Origin: Christensenella sp. UBA2853
Lineage (GTDB): Bacteria > Bacillota > Clostridia > Christensenellales > Aristaeellaceae
Assembly: GCA_002350845.1 (NCBI GenBank)
Contig: DEFL01000012.1
Coordinates: 13,929 to 74,071, forward strand
Length of the DNA: 60,143 nucleotides
Direction of reading: 5' to 3'
In this document: one piece after another, positions 52,488 through 60,143 of the stretch
Layout of the letters: every line of letters starts with the position of its first letter
Numbering within the stretch: position 1 is the first letter of the stretch
The notes under the pieces: model-generated
Databases searched by the model: none
What the model saw: only the letters and a program-made list of their open reading frames with translations
What the model was told of the DNA's origin: nothing
Position numbers and translations under genes: made by a program

Positions 52488-53110
52488 ATGTCATGACGGT
52501 GCTGGTCGCCTACCCGCTGTCGAAATCGGATCAGGCATTTCCTGCACGCAGGTACTATGTGGCGTACATGCTGGTTGTGATGCTGTTCAACGGCGGCATG
52601 ATGCCCAGCTATTTCATCGTTGCCAAGACCGGCCTGATCGACAGGCTGTCGGCGCTGCTGATTCCCGGCGCGGTACCGATCTTCTCATGCATTGTGCTGA
52701 TGAACTTCTTCCGGGGCATTCCCGTCTCGCTGGAGGAAGCCGCGCTGTTTGACGGTGCCAGCCAGCCTCAGATTCTGACGCGGATCTATCTGCCGCTGTC
52801 CAAGCCCTCTCTGGCGACGGTCGCGCTCTTCTCCCTGATCGGGCACTGGAACGCATGGCTTGACGGCCTGATCTATTCCAACCATACGCAGAACTATCCG
52901 CTGCAGTCCTATCTGCAGACGCTGGTGGCCTCCAACACCCAGGCTATGCTGACAGGCGACCTCAAGTCCTTCATGGAAATGATGGATGTGAATGACACCA
53001 ACATGAAGGCAGCGCAGATTTTCATCTCGATTATTCCGCTGATGGCGGTTTACCCCTTCCTGCAGAAGTATTTCACCGCTGGTCTGACCCTGGACAGCGT
53101 GAAGGAATAA
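52488..53110 (+). pseudogene. Truncated sugar ABC permease (MalG/YtcP type) fused to the GH78 remnant
   Basis: The frame opening at 52484 lacks the first 80-100 residues of a permease. It begins inside a helix (VMTVLVAYPLSKSDQAFPAR) and retains the middle and end: LEEAALFDGASQPQILTRIY with LPLSKPS (the EAA loop), GHWNAWLDGLIYSN and MAVYPFLQKYFTAGLTLDSV followed by KE. No start with a ribosome binding site is seen. It joins directly to the end of the GH78 remnant, so one deletion removed the end of GH78 and the start of the permease, together with anything between. Confidence 0.85.
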
Positions 53111-53150
53111 ACCGCATGCATGGGATGCTTTGAGACAGGAGGCGGACGGA

Positions 53151-56100
53151 GTGCTGTATGATTTGTCCGAAAAGGCGTTTACAGACGAAATGTTTCTGAA
53201 TCCGGGGGCTGCTTATCGCGGAGCGCCTTTCTGGTCATGGAATACGCTGATGACGCGGGAGATGATTGCGCGTCAGATCCCTGAGTTCAAAAAAATGGGC
53301 ATGGGCGGCTTTCATATTCATGTCCGGGTTGGACTGAAAAACCAGTACCTGAGCGATGAATTCATGAATCTGATCCGCTTCAGCAATGAACAGGCCCAGA
53401 AACACGGCATGCTCTGCTGGCTTTATGATGAGGACCGGTATTCTTCCGGGATTGCCGGCGGCATGGTGACAAAGCACATCCGGTACCGTGCGCGCTGGCT
53501 GAAGCTCACTGTGCACTGGGACAGCGGGATGCTGGAGTCCTTCGAAGAGTTCATGGAGCGGCAGAACCGTGACGAGCCCGTCAGAGGCTGCTTTCTTCAT
53601 GCCTATGATATTGTGCTCGAAAACGGATATCTGAAAAGCGCAGTGCCGATAGCAAAAGATGAAGAGGCAAAAGGGCAGAAATGGTATCTGTTTCTTGAGC
53701 TGGACCGGGAATCACCCTGGTGCAATAACCAGACCTATGTGGATACTCTGAAAGCGGAGGCCGTACAGGCTTTCCTTCACTGCACCCATGACCGGTATGC
53801 AGAAGCGGTTGGGGAGAGCTTCGGAAAATCCATACCTGCCATCTTCACGGACGAGCCGCACATCAACGGCCTGCGCCTGCCGGAGAAAGCGGAGTCACTT
53901 GAAGATATCCGCCTCCCGTATACCGAGGCGCTGCCTGCAGCGTTCGGAAAGGTGGATGGAAAGGATTTCTTTGCATGCATTCCCTGGCTGGTCTGGAGCC
54001 GTCCGGGCGAAGCGGCTTCTCCGGAGCGCTATCATTACTATCATATGCTGACCGAAATGTTTGCAAAGAATTACTGCGGGCAGATCGGGACATGGTGCGC
54101 GGCGCACGGTCTCCTCTCCACCGGCCATCTGCTGGGAGAGGACAGTGTGCGGGGGCAGGCATCCATTGTGGGAGACGCGATGCGCTGTTACAGGGAGTTT
54201 CAGCTGCCTGGCATTGACAATCTCTGTGACAACCGCGATTTCTCTGCCGCGAAGCAGGCAGCCAGCATTGCCCGGCAGTTCCATAAGCAGGGGGTCATGA
54301 GCGAAATGTACGGCGTGACCCAGTGGGATTTCGATTTCAAGGGGTACAAGATGGCGGGAGACTGGCAGGCGGCGCTGGGGATTACAGCCCGGGTTCCGCA
54401 TCTGGCCTGGGCATCGATGAACGGCGAGGCGAAGCGGGACTACCCCGCAGCCATTGGCTGGCAGTCACCCTGGTATCAGGATTTTTCGTACCTGGAAGAT
54501 CACTATGCCCGGCTGAATGCCTGCCTGACACGGGGCAGGGCGGTGGTGCACGTAGGTGTTCTGCACACCGTGGAGTCCTTCTGGCTGCTGAACGGGCCTG
54601 CAGACCAGACAGAGGATGCCAGAAAACAGATGGAAGACGATTTCCAGCATCTCACAGAGTGGCTGCTGACGGGCGGCATGGACTTCGACTATGTGGCAGA
54701 ATCCTCGCTGGCGGACGAAAAACAGACGATCTCAGACGGAAGACTGCACTGCGGGAACATGGCTTACGAAGTCGTGCTGGTGCCCAGCTGTCTGAACATC
54801 CGCGGAAGCACGCTGGAGCAGCTCTCGCGCTTTGCTGCATCGGGCGGAACGCTTCTGTTTGCGGGCCGTGCGCCTGCCTTTGCGGACTGCAGGCCAAGCA
54901 GCATGCTGGATGAACTCGTCCGGCACTCAGAGCATGTTCCGCTTTCCCGACTCAGTGTGCTGGAAAGGCTGATGCCCTGGCGTGAAATTGATCTTCTGGA
55001 GGGCGGAAAACGGCGCACCAGAAATCTGCTTCATCAGCTGCGCCAGGACGGCGCGGACCGCTGGCTGTTCATTGCGCAGGCATACAATGATATGCGTGCG
55101 CGCCAGGAGGAAGTCTGGTACCGCCGCCCGCTGCACGATCCTCAGAGGATGGAGATCCGCCTCAGAGGGTGCTGGAGTGCACAGCTCTACGACACGCTAA
55201 CGGGGAACAGGGAAACCGTCCCGTCGGAATACCGAAACGGGTGGACGCGCATTCTCCGTGATCTGTACGGAAACGACAGCCTGCTGCTGCGTCTGCATGC
55301 AGCCCAGACGTGCGAACTGAAACAGACGGCGGCTGTGGCTGGCAGACAACCACTTCAGATCATGACGCTGCCTGAACCGTGCGCTTATGAGATGAGCGAG
55401 CCAAACGTGCTTGTGCTGGACAGATTTGAGTATGCTCTGGATCATGAGGAACTGCATCCGGCGGAGGAAATGCTGCGGCTGGATCAGAAACTGCGCAGAC
55501 GCCTGAAATGGCCGCTTCGAGGCGAAGCGCTGGCACAGCCATACATTCGGGTGAAAGAGGAGAAGCGGGATCACAGGGTGCGCCTGCGTGCCGTGCTGAC
55601 ATCGGACACACCGCTGACAGGCTGCTGCCTGGCGCTTGAGGAGGCGGCTTTCACCACGGGCACGCTCAACGGACAGACCATCGACATGACGCCAAGGGGA
55701 ACCTATGTGGACCAGGCCATCTCCATCGTGGATCTTCCGGAAATCAGGGCAGGCGAAAATGTTCTGCTGCTTGAAGTCGAGTACGGGGACTGCGTCAATC
55801 TGGAATGGATGTATGTGCTGGGAAACTTCGGGGTGGAAATCCGCGGTGCCCATGCCATACTGCATAAACAGCCTGAAGAACTGTTCTGGGGTGATTACAC
55901 CCGGCAGGGGTTCCCGTTCTATACGGGAAACATGACCTACCTGGTGCGGCTTCCGGAGACTGCTCCCGGTGCGGTGCTGCAGGTTTCGCGCTATTCCGGC
56001 GCGGCGGTGAAGGCGTCTCTCAACGGAGGCCCGCAGCAGATGCTGGCACTGCTGCCGAATGAATGCCTTCTGCAGGGGATGAAAGAAGGAGAGAACATGC

Positions 56101-56294
56101 TCCGGATTACATGCCTTGGAAACCGTTACAATGGGTTCGGTCAGCTGCATCTGATCGGGGATGACCTCTCCTGGGTGGGACCGGATTCATGGCGGACAGA
56201 GGGAGTTTCCTGGACGGATACCTATCAGGTCCGGCCGATGGGGATCCTGTCTGCGCCGCTCGTGAAAGGTCCTGCGAAGGTGCAGGAAAGCTGA
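53151..56294 (+). CDS. GH106-like glycosidase 2 (alpha-L-rhamnosidase-type)
   Basis: A 1,047-residue cytosolic protein. I start at GTG 53151 because AGGAGG stands eight bases before it and the product then begins LYDLSEKAFTDEMFLNPGAA. The opening YRGAPFWSWNTLMTREMIAR, then FKKMGMGGFHIHVRVGLKNQ, then MLCWLYDEDRYSSGIAGG is typical of a clostridial GH106-like family. IFTDEPHING, TGHLLGEDSVRGQASIVGD and SEMYGVTQWDFDFKG are later barrel blocks with candidate acidic residues. A GH2-like sugar-binding domain forms the C-terminus (TGTLNGQTIDM; VRLPETAPGAVLQVSRYSGA). It is not closely alike to the 37.2-kb enzyme, but its last 20 residues match the remnant at 22771. Upstream gene relics show its operon was damaged. 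Confidence 0.75.
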   Translation: MLYDLSEKAFTDEMFLNPGAAYRGAPFWSWNTLMTREMIARQIPEFKKMGMGGFHIHVRVGLKNQYLSDEFMNLIRFSNEQAQKHGMLCWLYDEDRYSSGIAGGMVTKHIRYRARWLKLTVHWDSGMLESFEEFMERQNRDEPVRGCFLHAYDIVLENGYLKSAVPIAKDEEAKGQKWYLFLELDRESPWCNNQTYVDTLKAEAVQAFLHCTHDRYAEAVGESFGKSIPAIFTDEPHINGLRLPEKAESLEDIRLPYTEALPAAFGKVDGKDFFACIPWLVWSRPGEAASPERYHYYHMLTEMFAKNYCGQIGTWCAAHGLLSTGHLLGEDSVRGQASIVGDAMRCYREFQLPGIDNLCDNRDFSAAKQAASIARQFHKQGVMSEMYGVTQWDFDFKGYKMAGDWQAALGITARVPHLAWASMNGEAKRDYPAAIGWQSPWYQDFSYLEDHYARLNACLTRGRAVVHVGVLHTVESFWLLNGPADQTEDARKQMEDDFQHLTEWLLTGGMDFDYVAESSLADEKQTISDGRLHCGNMAYEVVLVPSCLNIRGSTLEQLSRFAASGGTLLFAGRAPAFADCRPSSMLDELVRHSEHVPLSRLSVLERLMPWREIDLLEGGKRRTRNLLHQLRQDGADRWLFIAQAYNDMRARQEEVWYRRPLHDPQRMEIRLRGCWSAQLYDTLTGNRETVPSEYRNGWTRILRDLYGNDSLLLRLHAAQTCELKQTAAVAGRQPLQIMTLPEPCAYEMSEPNVLVLDRFEYALDHEELHPAEEMLRLDQKLRRRLKWPLRGEALAQPYIRVKEEKRDHRVRLRAVLTSDTPLTGCCLALEEAAFTTGTLNGQTIDMTPRGTYVDQAISIVDLPEIRAGENVLLLEVEYGDCVNLEWMYVLGNFGVEIRGAHAILHKQPEELFWGDYTRQGFPFYTGNMTYLVRLPETAPGAVLQVSRYSGAAVKASLNGGPQQMLALLPNECLLQGMKEGENMLRITCLGNRYNGFGQLHLIGDDLSWVGPDSWRTEGVSWTDTYQVRPMGILSAPLVKGPAKVQES

Positions 56295-56412
56295 AAAGCG
56301 GAGCAGGCATGCAATATGGCGTGTTTCCATCCACAGGGATGCGTGTTCTGTAATCTTGTTACTTGAGATATGAAAGAAGCGGATTTGAGCATCATTGTTC
56401 TGCCAATACAAA

Positions 56413-56456
56413 AGGAGACGGTTTTCAGCCATTTCGGCATGAACCGTCTCTTTTTG
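56413..56456 (+). terminator. Terminator after GH106-like gene 2
   Basis: GAGACGGTT and AACCGTCTC flank an 18-nt loop, followed by TTTTTGG. It is about 120 nt after the stop codon. Confidence 0.65.
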
Positions 56457-56628
56457 GTGAAGGAATCCGGGATGCATGGAAACAAGACACTGCGGGAGTC
56501 GGACCCGGTGAAACGTGACAGGTTTCAGTGCCATGGACTGCTGGTTGTGTCTCTGAACACCTGAATTCCTTCGACGGGTACAGGATATCGGAAAGGGGAG
56601 GCGTGATCACGGAAAAAAAGGTGCGAAC

Positions 56629-57075
56629 TCATTCCTTCCAGTGCTTCAGGCGGGAGAGGTACTCATCATACAGCCTCCGGCGCTCTTCCTCGGGCGTGCC
56701 TTCGGGATTGGGCGTATGGGCGAGAAGAAAATCAAGCAGCGCATCTTTTGTGGCATAGGCAAACTGTCCGCCGGCATAGCACCACGTGCAGAAATCCTCA
56801 TTGAATGTCCCGTCTGTCTCCCTGCTGATCATTCCGTCTTCGGTCAGCGGCATGCCGCAGCACTGACAGACCAGGGTGCGCGGAGAGCCGAGCAGTGTGT
56901 TGACGGACACATTGAATTCCCTGGAAAGGATTTTCAGTGTTTCCGTATTGGGCTGGGTTTCTCCGGTCTCCCAGCGGCTGACAGCCTGGCGGGTCACCAG
57001 GACGCGCTCCGCCATCTGATCCTGGGTCAGACCATGGGTTACCCTCAGCTGTTTGAGTACTTCGGATGTTTTCAT
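56629..57075 (-). CDS. XRE-family regulator with C-terminal zinc-ribbon cysteines
   Basis: A 148-residue protein. Residues 1-60 are an XRE helix-turn-helix (LKQLRVTHGLTQDQMAERVL, VTRQAVSRWETGETQPNTET, LKILSREFNVSVNTLLG). The rest begins with a Cys-rich segment CQCCGMPLTEDGMI and continues to FCTWCYAGGQFAY, a pattern found in a putative zinc-binding domain family often fused to XRE domains. The final part is helical. It starts at ATG 57075 and is transcribed by itself, converging on the GH106-like gene. Its target is not known. Confidence 0.9.
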   Translation of the reverse strand: MKTSEVLKQLRVTHGLTQDQMAERVLVTRQAVSRWETGETQPNTETLKILSREFNVSVNTLLGSPRTLVCQCCGMPLTEDGMISRETDGTFNEDFCTWCYAGGQFAYATKDALLDFLLAHTPNPEGTPEEERRRLYDEYLSRLKHWKE

Positions 57076-57159
57076 GGCTTTATTCCTCCCTGAATTGCTG
57101 ATTTCATCTTACCCGGTCGATGAGGAGAGGACAAGCAACACGCTGTTGCGCCGGGAGGA

Positions 57160-59289
57160 TCATTCGAGGGTAAAGTCGGCGCTGTTGTCCGTCAGGCTGT
57201 CGTGCCCGACCCACACGGTGAAGCGTCCGGGCTCGGAGACGAAGTGCATGTCCGCGTCATAGAAGCGGAGCATGGGTTCCTCGATCACAAAGGTCACCAC
57301 CTGGGTTTCCCCGGGGGCAAGCGTCACCTTGTTCACGCCTTTGAGCTGGCGGACCGGGCGCACGACACTGGCGTGGAGATCGCGGATATAGAGCTGGACC
57401 GCCTCGCGCAGCGGTATGCTGCCTTCATTGGTGACCGTGATGGACGCCCGGATGCTTCCGCCCTTTGTCAGGGTATCCGTGTCCAGTTCCACCGGGCTGT
57501 ACACACAGCGGCCGTAGGACAGGCCGTACCCGAAAGGATAGAGCGGGGTGTTCGGGACGTCCATATAGTTGGAGGTGAAGGGGACAAAGCCATTGGCTGC
57601 GGGCTTCGGTCTTCCGGTCTGGAAGGCGGCATACGAGATGGGGAGCTGGCCTGTGCACCAGGGCAGGCTCATGGAAAGACGGCCCGAGGGGTTGACGCGG
57701 CCGAAGAGAATATCGGCGAGCGCATAACAGCCGCAGGAACCGGGCAGCCAGGCCTCGACGAGGGCCTCCGTCTTTTCCGCAATGCCGGGCACGGCCAGAG
57801 GACGCCCGCCGAAGAGCACAGTAACCGTATGCGGGTTGACGGCATGCACCGCGTCAAACAGGCGTTTCTGATTGTCCGGCAGCTCAATCATGGACAGGCT
57901 CATGGATTCGCCTGTCTTTTTCTGGTTTTCCCCGAGCGCGAGAATGACAGCGTCTGCTTTGGCGGCCTCAGCGAGCAGGACGTCTGAGATGTCATCGGAG
58001 GCGAAGAAGGAAAGATCCGCGTCTGGATACAGCTCCTCCAGCGCCATGCGCAGGGTGACGGTGCGGGAAGTATCGGCAAAGACGGCCCAGGAACCGGTCA
58101 TGCCGGGATCCTCGGCAAGCGATCCCGCGACGACAATCTTCTGGCCCTCGGACAGGGGAAGAATGCCTTCATTTTTCAGAAGCACGGTTGTCTCCTCCGC
58201 GGCCTCGCGGGACAGCGCCTGATGCGCCTCGCAGAAGTGGAGTGCCTGCTCGTCCTCCTCGGAGGCATCCTTACAGGGGTTCTCAAACAGGCCAAGGTCA
58301 TTTTTGAGCTGCAGCACGCGCAGGACGGCCTCATCCAGAAGGCTCTCCGGAAGCACGCCCTCCCGGATCAGGTCTTCCACGTGATGGAGATAGCAGGGGC
58401 TCATCATATCAATGTCGCAGCCCGCCTCCATCGCCTGGCGCGCAGCGTCCCGGTGATCCAGGGAGGTGCCGTGGGAAATGGTTTCCTCGATCGCGCTGTA
58501 GTCCGAGATCACCACGCCCTCAAACCCCATGTCGTCCCGGAGAATATCCCGGAGAAGACGGCGGCTGGTGGTGCACGGGCGGCGGTCGATGGTATTGAAG
58601 GCGGTCATAACGAGGCGCACGCCGGCTTTCACGGCGGCGCGGTAGGAGACCAGGTAGTCCTCAAAGAGGGTATGCTCGGAAAGCTCGGTGACGTTATAGT
58701 CCCTTCCGGCCTGCACGGCGCCGTAGGCGGCAAAGTGCTTGACGCAGGAGGCGAGCCTTCCCTTCAGCGCAATGTCATCGCCCTGAAAGCCGCGGACCAT
58801 GGCCTCGGCCATCCGGGCATTGAGCCACGGGTCTTCACCGGTCGATTCCATGCACCGGCCCCAGCGGCTGTCATGCACAAGGTCCGCCATGGGGGAGAAG
58901 GTGACATGCAGTCCTGCGGCTGCGGCCTCCCGGGCAGCGGCGGCGGAAACGCGCTCGGCCAGCGCGGGATTGAACGAGGAACCCAGGGCGATCGGGACCG
59001 GGAACGCGGTTTTGTAGCCATGGATGACGTCGGCCATAAACAGGGCCGGGATATGGTGCGGCTGTGCCGCTGTCATTTTCTCCTGCAGGGCCTTCAGGCG
59101 GGCTGCGCCGTGCTCGCCCAGTACGCTGCCGGTCCGGAGCGGCCGGCCTTCCTTCATGTGAAATTTGGCGTCCGGTCCGGTCAGCACATCTGCCTTCCCG
59201 AAAAAGGAGCCGTTGAGCTGGACGAGCTGATCGACTTTTTCCTCCAGCGTCATGTCATCAAGCAGTTCTCTGAGTTTCCTGTCTTCCAT
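57160..59289 (-). CDS. GH3 beta-glucosidase/beta-xylosidase (BglX-like, standard domain order)
   Basis: A 709-residue cytosolic enzyme. ATG 59289 follows GGGAGGACTGCACA; the frame extends further upstream without a ribosome binding site. N-terminal barrel: LLDDMTLEEKVDQLVQLNGS, ADVIHGYKTAFPVPIALGSS, GRLASCVKHFAAYGAVQAGR and the nucleophile Asp in GVVISDYSAIEE near 258 (SDY rather than the common SDW). C-terminal sandwich: ETTVLLKNEGILPLSEG and PLYPFGYGLSYGRC, then a fibronectin III-like domain ending FTVWVGHDSLTDNSADFTLE. It contrasts with the reversed GH3 at 13133 in both domain order and location. Confidence 0.93.
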   Translation of the reverse strand: MEDRKLRELLDDMTLEEKVDQLVQLNGSFFGKADVLTGPDAKFHMKEGRPLRTGSVLGEHGAARLKALQEKMTAAQPHHIPALFMADVIHGYKTAFPVPIALGSSFNPALAERVSAAAAREAAAAGLHVTFSPMADLVHDSRWGRCMESTGEDPWLNARMAEAMVRGFQGDDIALKGRLASCVKHFAAYGAVQAGRDYNVTELSEHTLFEDYLVSYRAAVKAGVRLVMTAFNTIDRRPCTTSRRLLRDILRDDMGFEGVVISDYSAIEETISHGTSLDHRDAARQAMEAGCDIDMMSPCYLHHVEDLIREGVLPESLLDEAVLRVLQLKNDLGLFENPCKDASEEDEQALHFCEAHQALSREAAEETTVLLKNEGILPLSEGQKIVVAGSLAEDPGMTGSWAVFADTSRTVTLRMALEELYPDADLSFFASDDISDVLLAEAAKADAVILALGENQKKTGESMSLSMIELPDNQKRLFDAVHAVNPHTVTVLFGGRPLAVPGIAEKTEALVEAWLPGSCGCYALADILFGRVNPSGRLSMSLPWCTGQLPISYAAFQTGRPKPAANGFVPFTSNYMDVPNTPLYPFGYGLSYGRCVYSPVELDTDTLTKGGSIRASITVTNEGSIPLREAVQLYIRDLHASVVRPVRQLKGVNKVTLAPGETQVVTFVIEEPMLRFYDADMHFVSEPGRFTVWVGHDSLTDNSADFTLE

Positions 59290-59395
59290 TGTGCAGTCCT
59301 CCCGCTTTATACTGGGGCTTTTGATGTACTCATTATACACGCGCCGGGGCAAAGGGGAAAGAAGCAGATCGCAGAGCACAGAACCGGAAGCACAG

Positions 59396-59419
59396 GAAAA
59401 GCCGGCCCGAAGGCCGGCC
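59396..59419 (-). terminator. Terminator of the partial gene at the right edge
   Basis: On the minus strand GGCCGGC, loop CTTC, then GGGCCGGCTTTTCC. A second hairpin, GCGGGAAGCGG with CCGCTTCCCGC, lies at 59428-59458 just before it. Confidence 0.65.
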
Positions 59420-59464
59420 GAGGGGGCGGGAAGCGGGTGCTTTCATCCGCTTCCCGCGAATGGC

Positions 59465-60143
59465 TTATTTCATGAGGACTTCCAGGTCCAGCACATAGCT
59501 GCGGACCGTATTGGAGAAGAGTTCCGCTGCGACGGATGGGTTGCCTGGATAGAGGGCCAGGAGCACATTCCTGCGGGCAGTCAGCCAGCTCTGGAAGAGG
59601 CTGAGGCTTGCGGACATCGCGCTCTTTCCTTCATCGGTCAGTCCCGCATAGAGCGTGTTGGACTCCTTCATCAGGAGGGACATCCACAGCTTGCCGGCGT
59701 CCTCAAAGGCGGCCGTCTTTTCTTCCATGGATGCGTCTGTGAGACGGAGCCCCAGTCTGCTGGTGATGAAATCATGGGTCCTGCAGACGGTCTGGGTGAC
59801 ATGGTATCCGCCGGCAATGGGTTCAATCGTCCTTCCGCATGCCTCAGCGCGTTCACCCTTTGCAGCGAGAACCGGGATGCCGGTGCGCAGGATGCTGTCG
59901 GGGCGCTCCGCAGGCGCATGATGGAGTGCATAGCACAGGTCATTGCAGCGTTCCCTGAGGTGCTGGAGGGTGATTTCGCCGGCTTTTTCCTCTCCGAAGG
60001 CCTGCGTCAGCATGGACTGGTAAGCGTCGAGCTGCTGGAAGAAGAGAAGCTGATCAATATGAATGAGGGCGGCTGTTTCAGCGCCTGCTTTTTCCGCGAG
60101 CGCGTCATACCCGCTGTTGGCAGCGTCCTTCCAGGCGTCGATC
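59465..60143 (-). CDS. Partial protein at window edge, perhaps LprI/DUF1311-like, 5' end missing
   Basis: The minus-strand frame is open from the window edge and stops at 59465, giving about 225 residues. It contains IDAWKDAANSGYDALAEKAG, LIHIDQLLFFQQLDAYQSML, a Cys-containing segment NDLCYALHH, and two helical repeats ending LTDEGKSAMSASLSLFQSWL with TARRN. The latter resembles the LxDEQKxALxxSQRAWLxYRD pattern of LprI-type lysozyme-inhibitor domains, but the match is weak. The N-terminus, where a signal peptide would lie, is outside the window. Confidence 0.5.
   Translation of the reverse strand, partial: IDAWKDAANSGYDALAEKAGAETAALIHIDQLLFFQQLDAYQSMLTQAFGEEKAGEITLQHLRERCNDLCYALHHAPAERPDSILRTGIPVLAAKGERAEACGRTIEPIAGGYHVTQTVCRTHDFITSRLGLRLTDASMEEKTAAFEDAGKLWMSLLMKESNTLYAGLTDEGKSAMSASLSLFQSWLTARRNVLLALYPGNPSVAAELFSNTVRSYVLDLEVLMK

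Noticed and set aside
1..60143. CRISPR array, restriction-modification, toxin-antitoxin or phage-defence genes
   Set aside because: No regularly spaced short repeats and no Cas, methyltransferase, reverse transcriptase or TA-type genes were found. The P-loop relic at 47024 is too fragmentary to count.
1..60143. rRNA genes or riboswitches
   Set aside because: No conserved rRNA sequence was seen, and the strong leader hairpins (1062 and 10618) do not match a riboswitch class I know.

Overview
The window looks like the chromosome of a low-to-mid-GC Gram-positive anaerobe of the Clostridia, probably a fibre-degrading gut or rumen bacterium. The signs are strong AGGAGG ribosome binding sites, YesM/YesN-type two-component systems paired with LplB/YtcP-type sugar permeases and no dedicated ATPase gene, a GH3 enzyme with its domains in reversed order and a membrane anchor at each end, a GHKL/LytTR quorum-type sensor pair, and no outer-membrane or SusC/D genes. 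This assignment is an inference from gene content.

Region 1 (1-6.7 kb): the end of a LysM protein, two tiny basic/acidic peptides, a ligase remnant, then a signalling operon of an HTH-like protein and a membrane Ser/Thr kinase with a leucine-rich ectodomain, followed by a large secreted protein ending in BspA-type leucine-rich repeats. Region 2 (7-9 kb): a LacI regulator with two well-preserved operators but with decayed targets on both sides. Region 3 (8.8-22.7 kb): two adenylate-forming ligases of one subfamily, a LytTR/GHKL two-component system, a reversed GH3 with its small membrane partner, a peptide with a double-glycine leader, a PlsC-type acyltransferase, a six-helix membrane protein, a C26-type amidohydrolase and the N-terminal stub of a further ligase. 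This is the best candidate here for an uncharacterised system, perhaps making an acylated small molecule or lipid.

Region 4 (22.6-37.0 kb): a 14.2-kb segment bounded by two imperfect 140-bp direct repeats. Each repeat carries what looks like the last 23 nt of a tRNA-Leu gene and its terminator. Inside are a sugar ABC importer with GH115, a YesMN-type pair, GH2, an alpha/beta hydrolase, an HxlR regulator, a dead flavin reductase and a frameshifted tnpV. It reads as a sugar-use genomic island. Region 5 (37.2-46.1 kb): a minus-strand operon of two permeases, a solute-binding protein, a histidine kinase, an AraC-type response regulator and a GH106-like enzyme, headed by a perfect inverted repeat. 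Region 6 (46.2-60.1 kb): a YdcF-like protein, GH127 and GH29 enzymes, a GH78 gene killed by two single-base losses and fused by deletion to a truncated permease, a second GH106-like enzyme, an XRE regulator with zinc-ribbon cysteines, a GH3 enzyme and a partial gene.

Together regions 4-6 describe uptake and stepwise removal of glucuronyl, galactosyl, rhamnosyl, arabinosyl and fucosyl groups from plant pectin/hemicellulose oligosaccharides. A striking theme is decay: about ten gene remnants lie at the joints between modules.
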